NCBI GenBank assembly: GCA_023374045.1
Contig: CM041781.1
Span: 142,840,982 to 142,904,981 of the forward strand
DNA from: Limonium bicolor
Taxonomy: Eukaryota; Streptophyta; Magnoliopsida; Caryophyllales; Plumbaginaceae
DNA length: 64,000 nt
Reading direction: 5' to 3'
The notes beneath the pieces are model-generated. The model had not been told where the DNA came from and made no database searches. It saw only the letters and a program-made list of their open reading frames with translations. A program made the translations under genes and the position numbers. Of the stretch, positions 50,272 through 58,884 are shown piece after piece. Every line of letters begins with the position of its first letter. Position 1 is the stretch's first letter.

Positions 50272-52058
50272 TGTGGAGGGTGATTTTTCGGTATGAGAGG
50301 GGGTCTATCTAAATATGGTCTGACTGAGAAGTCTAGATCCTAGAAAATGCCATTCTGTGGAGGGTGAAAACGCGTTATTCATGGCAGCCCGCAAATACCT
50401 ACTAAATCGTCCGTCTTTTCCAGAAAGCGTAGAGGGGAGTGCAAGTGTGCACTACACCCGCTCTCGATGGGCTCCACGCGGACTGATGCCTCTATAAGGC
50501 GGATTTGACTAGAGTCGCCACCTAGTTTAACCTAAGAATACTAGGAAGGAAGATTGGGTTCTAGGAACCGTTGGTTGACTCTGAAATTATTGCCTATGGA
50601 TAGGGCTTATCTGGTCATTTACAGAGATTCTATTATGGGTTCGCACTGGGTTACACCCCTTAGAAGTGGCAATGACCACGACTTCGGATTGGTGCCCGAG
50701 GAAATCTCGGTCTCCAATTATCAGGATTGTCTTCTTTCAAAACCTTATTAGAGAGATTCATTTAAAAGCCAAGGATAGGATAGGATAGGAAGAAGGAATG
50801 AGTATCGAGTGCCAAGAAGGGCTTAACAAGTTTGAGAAAATTGATTAAACATGAAGGAGGTGTTAGGCGAGCTTTTATGCCTAGCTAGCGCCAAAGTGGG
50901 GATTGGTGGATAAAAGGAATGGAAGGAAAACGTGACGGAAGGAGGAAAACGGGGTTTTTGATTGGAATGGGGTCGCACCCTTGGTGAGCTGCCTACGTAC
51001 TCAACTTCCTGTTGAGATCAGACCTTTCGTAGTTCACGTTTTTAGGATTTGGAATTTTGATGTTTGATGTGTGAGATGTTATAGTCTGTGAGACGCTCGG
51101 GTCTATGAGACATTGAAATCTTAAGATGTCGAAATCTATGAGACGCTCGGAGCTGTGAGACACTCGGGTCTGTGAGATGCTCTGGTCTATGAGAAATTCA
51201 AATCATAAGAATAACAAAGTCTGTGAGACGCTCGGGTCTGTGAGACCTTCGAATGTGGGCGAAAATGGAATTGAATTGAAATTGAAGTTGAATTGGAATT
51301 GAATGAATTTTTATTTGGAATTGAATTGAAATTGAATTTGGAAATGAATTTAATTGAATGAGAATTGAATTGAATTAAATTTTTGAATGAATGAATGATT
51401 GAAAGAAGTTTTTGAATCGAATTGGAATTTACTAGTCAGGTTGAATTTAGGCTGAATTGAATTGATTTTGGATTTGGATTTGAATTTGAGATGGGATTGG
51501 ATCGGTATTTGGTTGATCGTGTCCAAATTTGAACTGATGGGCAGATTAGGGCCTTGGAACGTTAGGCCGGATGGGCCTTGATGTGGGCGAATTGGGCCAT
51601 GGGATTTGGGCCAAAACGGGCCTTGGAACGTGGGCCGAATTAAACCTGAAAATTTGACCGAAGTGGGCCTTGAAAAATGGACCAAGTGGGTCTTAAAAAT
51701 TGGGCCGAAAGTAGGCCTTGATAATTAGGCCGAAGTGGGCCTTGAAAAATGGACCGAAGTGGGCCTTGAAAGGTTGGTTGAAGTGGGCCTTGAAATGGGC
51801 CTCGAATTGGGCTTTTGAAATGGGCCCTCGATTGGGTTTTGAATCGGGCCTTGAATTAGGCTTTGAAATGGGCCTTGGATTGGGCCTAAGAGATGGCCGG
51901 ATCGGGCCTGTGAAAGTGGGTCGATTGGGCCTTGGAGAATGGGCCGAATTTCTTGGAAAGGGGTGGCCAAATTGGGCCTTGGGAGTTGAGGTTGGAAGAT
52001 GATTTGAATCTTTGAGACAATTGGAGTGTGGGTGAAGTTTGTGTTTGGAGAGAGTGTA
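50272..52058 (-). repeat. TAT-like 5' LTR (right copy), truncated by LTR-E
   Basis: Nearly collinear with 46211-48003. Differences are scattered substitutions and 1-nt indels, many in homopolymers. It holds the same three repeat blocks: 51080-51255, 51255-51470 and 51538-51990. Confidence 0.85.
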
Positions 52059-55000
52059 TGAAATACCCCAAACCTTAGTATATTGTTTAAACACCTAAAT
52101 ATGGTATATTAAGACTAAAAAGAGTCTTAGAAACATTAGTAAACAAATTTAAACAAAAGAAAACACAAAGTGTGCTTTAAGGTCAGTAAAGGCCAAAATG
52201 TGCTCTAAGCTTGGTATAAGCTTGGTTAAGACCTAATGAACTTACCAAGATCTTATTTATATACTAATGAACATATTAAACCAATTACCAAGAAAACCAA
52301 GCTTGAAAACAAGTTAAAACACAAAGTGCTTTAAGGAGTCTTAAAGCACATTTTCGAAAAATTGTCTTGTAAATGAGTTTTGAGTGGCTAAATGTCCATC
52401 ATTACTCTTTAATTAACATGTGTACTATATAGTATCACATTTGGAAGTCTATATCAATGGGAAATCAAAAATTTCACTTCTATGTGCCTTGTTTTTATGA
52501 ATGGTGATTTTAATAAGCTATTTTGTAACATATGTTTGTATAAGTAATTAAATTGACAAATAAAGACTATTATACCCCTAAGTACTAATGGGGGCCGGTT
52601 TTCTTAAGTGTTGTGACTCACCACTCTCTTGTTAATGTATTAAGTAAGTAATGATAATTAATAAAGTACTTTTTACTTTTTACTACAAATATCTTCAAAA
52701 AGTCTATCTATCTCATTCTCTCTTTCTTCCTTGTATTCACACGATCCCATACTCTCTTCAACCTCTCTTCTTCCTTCTCTTCCACGGTAATATCACACCA
52801 CCACCATTAAACCTCTTCTTTGATCTCTTGTAAAATCTAGCTCACTTAACTAAATAAAAAACAAACACCGCCAATCTCTTCCTATCATCAAGCTCTTCAT
52901 TTCTATCTTCTCAAAATTCCAAGATCACCATTTCGGTGCCATGAGTTCCACTATTGAAGGAGCTTGACTTGTGTTTCTACATATTATTGATCTCCTTTGC
53001 TTCTAGGTAAGGAATCTCAAAGAAAAATCATATTTCCTCCATGTTTTTTGCCTTGTCCGAAAATGCACATAATGGTGCTCTTTGTGTGACTTTGTTCTAG
53101 CTTTATTCCAACCTTTCATGGACTAGGTGGAGTCCTCTCTTGATATATATTCAACTCCCTTCAAAGACAAAGGTAAAACAACTACATTAATGTTTTTTGA
53201 AATCATGTAAACCTAGGGTTTACAATGAGATGAAGCTTAAAGCTTGAATACTCATTATGTTGTTTGTATATTGTTTAGTAGTTGACAAGGAATCAAATAC
53301 CTTACCGGTTTTATAAGGAAACAAGAAAGAAGTTGTTTGGAAAAAGAGGTAAATGTACTAACCTAATGTAGTTTAATGACTTAAGAGAAATGACCTAGTG
53401 GAGTGTTCTCAAGGAGACTAGTAAAAGAACATATGTCTTGTGTTGTATGTATTCGCAGGTCAAGGGCATATATATTGTGGAAATTCAGTGTTTCAGAGTT
53501 ATGCACTTTAAGGGCCTAAGAGCCATGTTATTTAAGGGCCTAAGTGCCATGCAATTTAAATTATGCACTATATTGTGATGTAGTGCTATGTGAGTGAAGT
53601 TTGTGTATAAGAAAGTGCTTGATGGATTTTTAGTGTGCTTGGTTGTTTGTTGGTGAAAACAATATGTTTTTGGTTTAGTAACGTTCTAGGAGAACCTATG
53701 TCGAAATTTAGGTAATAAACCAGAAGTTCTAAGGGTAAAATGAGTTTGGCAAGTTAGAGATGTTTAGAATGGTTAAGTGTTTAACTAGTGGGAGGAACAT
53801 GCATTAAGGTGTTTTAAGGTGTAAGAAGGGCTTAGGCAATGTTCTAGAGGATTTTATAATGCAAAAGAATGTTGGGATACACCAAAGTTATTTGGACTTG
53901 TGTTAGGATTTAGGCAATCTTTGGTGAACAAGGAGAAAGTGTGAACTTGAAAAGGATTTCAAGAATGACATAAGGAGTTAGTTTGTGAGAAGGATGCTTG
54001 AGAGATGATGTTGTAGTGAGAGGAAATATTATTGGCATAGTGGTTATCATAGGTATGGAACACCACTTAGAGACCTAAGGAGAATATCATAAGTGTTAGG
54101 AATTTCGGTATGAAATGAGTAAGTGTTAAGGAAATAGAAAGTGAGTTTTATTGATGTTGTATGTGGGGTGAGTGTACCAAATGATGTAGGGAAACATTAT
54201 GAGGCTTTAGGAGAAGTTTGGTGAAATTGCTTAAGTATTTAAAGGCTTAGAAAGTGAGTGTTTTGCCTTGTCCGAACATCCGTCCGGACATGGACTTCGG
54301 ACAGGCCTGTTGCGTGAAAATTTTTAGAGTCTCGACTTGTGTCCGACCTTGAGAAGTCCGGACACAAGTTCGGACGTCCTGCTCCTACTTTGAAATTCTC
54401 TCGACCCATGTCCGAACTTCCGAAGTCCGGACACAAGTTCGGACAGGCGTCTGTTTTCAGTTTTGAGTCTCAACTTGTGTCCGAACTTGGGAAGTCCGGA
54501 CACAAGTTCGGACAGGCCACTGTATGGACCAAAAACTTTGTTTTAAAGTAAAGAAAGTTGTCTAAAAATGGTGATTAGTTAGTAATGATGATATAAGGTT
54601 AATTAAGACATGTTAGGAGTGTTTATAATGGCAATTAAAATGGTGAAGAGTTATAACAAGTGTGAAAATAAAATAAATAGATATGTGAAGTAACAAGTTA
54701 ACAATGGACTAGTGCGTTAATTAACCGACGTTACTAATGTGTTTAAAATTCTCTCAAGGTGGAAACGAATCGAGGCAGGGACCAAGGTATGGTTTTCTTG
54801 CAGTCTGTTGCCTACTGGTTTACACCGGCTTGTGTGTTGTATGTTTTTCTGTGTGTTTATGACGTTATAAGATCTAAACATGTAATGAGTTACAGTTGTT
54901 CATATTATTATGATGTTATGATGTGACTCATTTCCCTTGTGTGTCTAACATGACTTACCACCTATTGTGTATTGGTTTTAAGTTCCACCATGAACTTCTA

Positions 55001-55920
55001 ACAAGTGTTAACTGGGAAGTGAGGAATCCGTTGTCCGGTCATGCATGTAAGTTAAGAGTAGATATCTGAATCAGATTCGACTCTTATGTTGTTAAGATTG
55101 TTCTCCTTAACTTGGCGTTCGATCTCCCGCTAGCTTCCTCCAAAGCTTACCTATTCTGACTTATGATCGGTTTAGTGGGAACATGTGTTTGTGTGGTGTG
55201 TTCGGGTCACTATATCCGAACCATCTGTGACTTAAGTTACTCGTTCGAATAACAGAACGGTAATGAGTGTGTGTAACGAGCTTAACATGAGGGTGAATCA
55301 TCCTCTAGGCTCTTATGTTATTTGACCTTCGTGGTTTGTTATTGTGGAACGAAGATCCACTGTGTATGTGATTTTGTGGCTGTGCACTATTGATGCTATG
55401 CCACACATTATGTTATGTTTATGTATAAAAATGAATGCCATGTTATCATGACAATTAGTTGCGTGTATCCCGGTAGCCGATGGGCTGCGCGTTAACCATA
55501 CCAGCCAAGGGTTGCTGACCCCTCGGGGCTCCATATTTTTACTGCAGGATGAGGATCGAGGAGGCAGAGTGGCTGTAGGATCTAGGCTGCCGTTGTATGT
55601 TGGTTTATTTTGGATGTTAAGCCCGGGATGCGCCTGTGCTCCCTGGGCATTATATTTTGATTCCATTGAAATTACAATGGCGGTATATTGACAGATTACA
55701 GTGAAGGAATGCAAGTAATACTCGGTATTGTATATGATGTATTTATGGTTTAGTTTTATGCTCGGGAGTCTGATCATCAGACCGGTACACTTGTATTTAT
55801 TCTGCCTTGTCAACCACGTGGGTGGTTGACGGCGTTGTAACCGAAGCGTTAGTTATTGTTTAGTTATTTATTCCCGCTGCGATTTCATTTAGTTGTGAAG
55901 TACGTTGTAGGGGTGTTACA
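52059..55920 (+). repeat. LTR-E, complete 3.9-kb 5' LTR of a gag-bearing element
   Basis: TGAAATACCCC at 52059 to GGGGTGTTACA at 55920. The left duplication would be GTGTA. It is related to LTR-B and LTR-C but more diverged in its 3' third. Landmarks: hairpin 52326-52349, donor-like CTAGGTAAGG at 53007, hairpin array 54270-54513, CCCCTCGGGG hairpin near 55519, acceptor-like ACTGCAG ending 55546, and G-box 55815-55820 in a perfect 9-bp-arm palindrome. Confidence 0.92.
54270..54513 (+). repeat. GTCCGAAC hairpin array, four units, in LTR-E
   Basis: Units start at 54270, 54341, 54410 and 54479 (69-71 bp apart). Units 2-4 share the three-part form GTCCGAACTTN.GAAGTCCGGACACAAGTTCGGAC, whose ends pair. 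TCTCGAC-like spacers recall the CTCGAC spacers of the Athila arrays. Confidence 0.92.
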
Positions 55921-55925
55921 AAAAG

Positions 55926-55937
55926 TGGTATCAGAAC
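55926..55937 (+). other. Primer binding site after LTR-E (one mismatch)
   Basis: TGGTATCAGAAC, against TGGTATCAGAGC in the other elements; 5 bp after the LTR. The mismatch suggests decay. Confidence 0.85.
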
Positions 55938-56803
55938 GAAGTATCACTCTGATGACTAGAATACCGAGCTTAGGAATATACCGAGTTAGGAAACCTAACT
56001 ACAGTTACCTAAGTGATCAGTTATGGAAAGGTTAACCACTAACTAAGTGTGGAGATACCTTACTATCGGGAAGCGTTACAACCGTTGGACCGATAAGTGT
56101 GCAAGCATATTGCTAATGAATATTCATGTGAATTCAGATGTCAGGTCGACCAAGAGGTAGAGGCCGTGGCAATGGAGATACGGGTGACCAGGGCGAGAAT
56201 ACTACGGCCCAGGTCATGGCCGAAGCTGTAGCGGCCGCAGTAGCCCAAATGGTACCACAACTAGTAGCTGCAATTCAACAGGGGCAACACCCCGAAGTTC
56301 AACCACCACCGCCACCGCCACGAGACCAACGGGTCAAGGCATTGGCAGATCTTAGACCCCCTTCATTTCATTTCATGGGGAGACCGACCCACGTAAGCTG
56401 GAGGCGTACATCTCTGAGTTGGAGACCGCCTACGAGACCTTGGCTGTACCTGCAGAGGCTAAGGTCCGTCTTGCCGCTTACTGCCTGAAGGGTTCGGCAC
56501 AGAGTTGGTGGAAGCTTGTGAGAGAGGACCGAATGGCGGATCCTTTTTTGGATGGAGGGAGTACACGGCTCTACTGCGAGCCAAATACTACCCTGTGCAT
56601 GTTCAAGAGGCCAAGCGCCTGGAGCTGGATAGTCTGAGGCAGGGGGACAAGGTGTCGGTTGATGTACTACACTGCATTCACCGGCCTTATCCACCTGTTA
56701 CCGGACCTGGGATACTCGAACCGGGACTGGTAACCGTTTTTACAACGGTCTCAACCACCGTCTTCGCTATGGGATGGGGCCAGCTGAGTATACTACCTTG
56801 CAG

Positions 56804-56902
56804 GTAATTTAAAAGTGATGTGAAAATGTGTAGTCTACAAGTGAGTATTAATGTGAATTTGTGAGTATGTTTTGGCGGGCATGACTGACATCCTAAATTC
56901 AG
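56804..56902 (+). other. Intron-like gap 1 in gag
   Basis: 99 bp, starts GTAATT after TTGCAG and ends ATCCTAAATTCAG. It is AT-rich between GC-rich coding parts, with a CTGAC branch-like motif about 15-20 bp before the end. Removing it joins the protein segments TTLQ and ECYHAAAK in frame. Confidence 0.6.
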
Positions 56903-57164
56903 GAGTGCTATCATGCCGCTGCTAAGGTGGAGATCACCGTCCGTCTGAGGGACGAGGAGAATGCGCACAAGCGCAAGGCCACGAGCGAGGGCCAGAGTCC
57001 GCAGGGGTACGGGGGAGGAAAGAAGAAGAAGAAACCTTATCCCCAGCCCCAGAAGGGTCAGCACCAGGGTGACAAGGGCCAAGCCCAAACCACCACAGCT
57101 GAGGAGCCACTGAAGCTCACATATGCTTATGCGGCGAAACCCCTACGCTCTTACCCACCTAAGG

Positions 57165-57251
57165 GTAATTATCTAATTCTGTGTGATAAGTTGAAGTGTA
57201 TGTTGATAAGTTGTGAAACAAGTATTGAATGTGTATGGTGATAGCAGCTAG
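57165..57251 (+). other. Intron-like gap 2 in gag
   Basis: About 87 bp, starts GTAATT and ends CTAG (or at CAG 57247). It is AT-rich and stop-laden between YPPK and the zinc-knuckle frame. The exact 3' end is uncertain by one frame. Confidence 0.45.
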
Positions 57252-57595
57252 CACGGGCTCTGGACCGAGCGCCACTATTACTGTAAGTGGTGCAATGGAG
57301 ACCACCCCGGCAAGGACTGCAAGGGAAATGAAGTACAGTGTCGTTACTGCGAGAAGTGGGGTCACCGTGACTACGAGTGTTACCGGAACCCCAACAGCAG
57401 AGTCAACAAGCCCAAGGGGCAGTGGAAGGGTAAGGCCACAGCAGCTATTGATGGCCCGAAGATGGCTAACCAGCCACCCATAGATCAGAGACACACTGAT
57501 TCCCAGAAGGGGAAGGGGTCGGGACCTAGCAAGGCCGCCCTGAATGTGGTGGACCGGTCTGAGGCGCCAGGGCCCTCTTCTAGACCAGGTACCGC

Positions 57596-57779
57596 CTAAA
57601 CTGTTGAATGTAATAAGTGATTGCATACCGCATTTCATGCATGTGTGTACTAGTGAGTCCAATGTGTCATCATGTGAGTGAAAAGTTAAAGTATAGTATG
57701 AAAGTCACCTAATTAGATAATTCTAAACTTAAAGGAACCTTTAATATATGTTATCCAATCCCACCCACACCAAACCCTG
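57596..57779 (+). other. AT-rich gap between gag and the ALKBH1-like fragment
   Basis: About 180 bp of AT-rich DNA without coding potential. It follows a donor-like AGGTACC at 57588-57594. It could be an intron ending at TGTCAG (57826), or simply a breakpoint region. Confidence 0.4.
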
Positions 57780-58052
57780 AAGAAACCACCATCAACATCA
57801 CCGACTTTCCAATGGAGCAATGTCAGGTTTCCAGCCAGGTATGATACTCTTAATGGATACCTGACACCGGAAGCACAAATCCATGTCATCAGACGATGCG
57901 ACGAACTTGGAGCTAAACCAGGAGGTTTCTACACACCCGAATACCCGAACGGATCAAGAATGCAATTGAAGATGATGTGCATGGGTAAGGACTGGAACCC
58001 TTACACCAGACATATCAAGAAGTGCGAGCTGAAGACGGAGCAACAGTACCAA
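57780..58052 (+). pseudogene. Fragment resembling a plant ALKBH1-like 2-oxoglutarate/iron oxygenase
   Basis: Translation gives FQPGMILLM, then after a 1-nt shift (near 57855) GYLTPEAQIHVIRRCDELGA, KPGGFYTPEYPNGSRMQLK and MMCMGKDWNPYTRH. From memory of the family, the order R/FxPGMxLL, then GGFYxPxYxxGxxxxLxMMCxGxxWxPxT matches the region just upstream of the catalytic core in plant ALKBH1-like DNA/RNA demethylases. The iron-binding H-x-D...H residues would lie further downstream and are absent, because the CACTA terminus begins at 58053. A CAG at 57826 could be a 3' splice site. Whether it is a gene interrupted by the transposon or a captured piece is open. Confidence 0.6.
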
Positions 58053-58077
58053 CACTACAAGAAAGCAGTAGTATCAC

Positions 58078-58600
58078 AGACGGAATATTCCGTAGGTAAA
58101 AGTTACATTTCCGTATGTAATGACAATCACAGACGGAAAATTCCGTAGGAACTTTCCGTCTGTAATAAGCGGGTCGGTAATAATATTCCGTCTGTGAAAA
58201 CACAATCCGTCGGTGATATTATTAACTTTTACCGACGAAAAATTCCGTCTCTGAAAATTATTTTCACCTACGGAATATTCCGTCTCCGAAAACTGTTATC
58301 ACCTACGGATATTTCCGTCTCAGAAAATGATTATCACCTACCGAATATTCCGTTTCAGAAACTATTATCACCTACAGACATTTCCGTCTCAGAAAATAAT
58401 TATCACCTACGGAAAATTCGGTCTCAGGTAATGTTATCACCAACAGAATGGTCCGTCTCTGATATGTTATCACCTACCAAAATTTTGTGTTTCAGATATT
58501 ATTACCTACGGAATGTTTCACCTCAGATAGTGTTATTACCTACGAAATCTTTCATCTCATAAGTTATCACCTACGAAATGTTTTGTACCTAATAATTTCA
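58078..58600 (+). repeat. CACTA subterminal repeats
   Basis: The first 150 bp contain inverted ACGGAATATTCCGT and ACAGACGGAA...TTCCGTCTGT motifs. From about 58263, ten or so 33-37-bp direct units follow the pattern TTATCACCTACGGAATATTCCGTCTC (shown in part). They become steadily more degenerate away from the terminus. Such repeats are the transposase-binding regions of CACTA elements. The 122-codon frame at 58194-58562 is a translation of these repeats. Confidence 0.85.
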
Positions 58601-58814
58601 CAAACAAAACATATATAACCTGAATAATTCATAGCTGAAACACATGTGACATTTTATAAATGTGCTACATAAAGTAGTTACATCCATAGTCACAACATTC
58701 CCAAAATAGTTTTCATAACTAGCAAATGTTTCCATAAGAATTCATACTACAACACCCATATCCTACCAAAGTTTAAAGTATTCAAGTTTACTAATATCAC
58801 TATGACAACCATTT

Positions 58815-58884
58815 TTAGATTTGCATCATAGAAGACACATATTCTTCAGTTGAGAGCTTCATATCCCTCCAGCTACTTCCAAAT
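58815..58884 (-). pseudogene. Candidate terminal exon of an unknown gene
   Basis: On the minus strand a strong acceptor (TTTTCTTTTGCAG) precedes 70 bp coding FGSSWRDMKLSTEEYVSSMM, then QI and a TAA stop at 58815-58817. Composition and the acceptor are gene-like, but the length is too short to identify. It could be the last exon of a CACTA protein or of a captured gene. Confidence 0.35.

Larger units (their letters stand above)
46211..52058 (-). mobile_element. Non-autonomous TAT/Retand-like element, minus orientation, 5' LTR truncated
   Basis: Two direct copies of a 1.8-kb LTR (46211 to about 48088, and 50272-52058) flank a 2.2-kb body. Beside the right copy lies the minus-strand primer site TGGCGACTCTGCTGGGGA (50251-50268). 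This fixes the orientation: the right LTR is 5' and the left is 3'. LTR 3' ends are CACA on the minus strand. The body has no gag or pol. LTR-E has inserted in the 5' LTR after GTGTA (52054-52058), cutting about 90 bp of it. The left target duplication would be GGGTG (46206-46210). Confidence 0.83.
56138..57595 (+). pseudogene. gag: Ty3/gypsy gag with two zinc knuckles, frameshifted and intron-like gaps
   Basis: The ATG at 56138 opens MSGRPRGRGRGNGDTGDQG, a basic Gag start. The capsid part is spread over three frames (56138-56380, 56382-56535 and from 56536): LETAYETLAVPAEAKVRLAA, LKGSAQSWWKL, EYTALLRAKYYPVHVQEAK and LRYGMGPAEYTTLQ. This is the plant Gag family PF03732 pattern. Frameshifts lie near 56380, 56535, 56655 and 56730. 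An AT-rich gap with GT...AG ends (56804-56902) separates TTLQ from ECYHAAAKVEITVRLRDE. A second gap (57165 to about 57251) precedes two CCHC knuckles, CKWCNGDHPGKDC and CRYCEKWGHRDYEC (57273-57380). A third GT follows at 57590. No pol follows. Confidence 0.8.

Noticed and set aside
55313..55813. 166-codon minus-strand frame in LTR-E
   Set aside because: No recognisable domain and no counterpart in the related LTRs.
56138..57595. Intact retrotransposon gene
   Set aside because: At least four frameshifts besides the intron-like gaps, and no pol downstream.
58194..58562. 122-codon open frame
   Set aside because: Its periodic sequence follows the CACTA subterminal repeats and has no domain.
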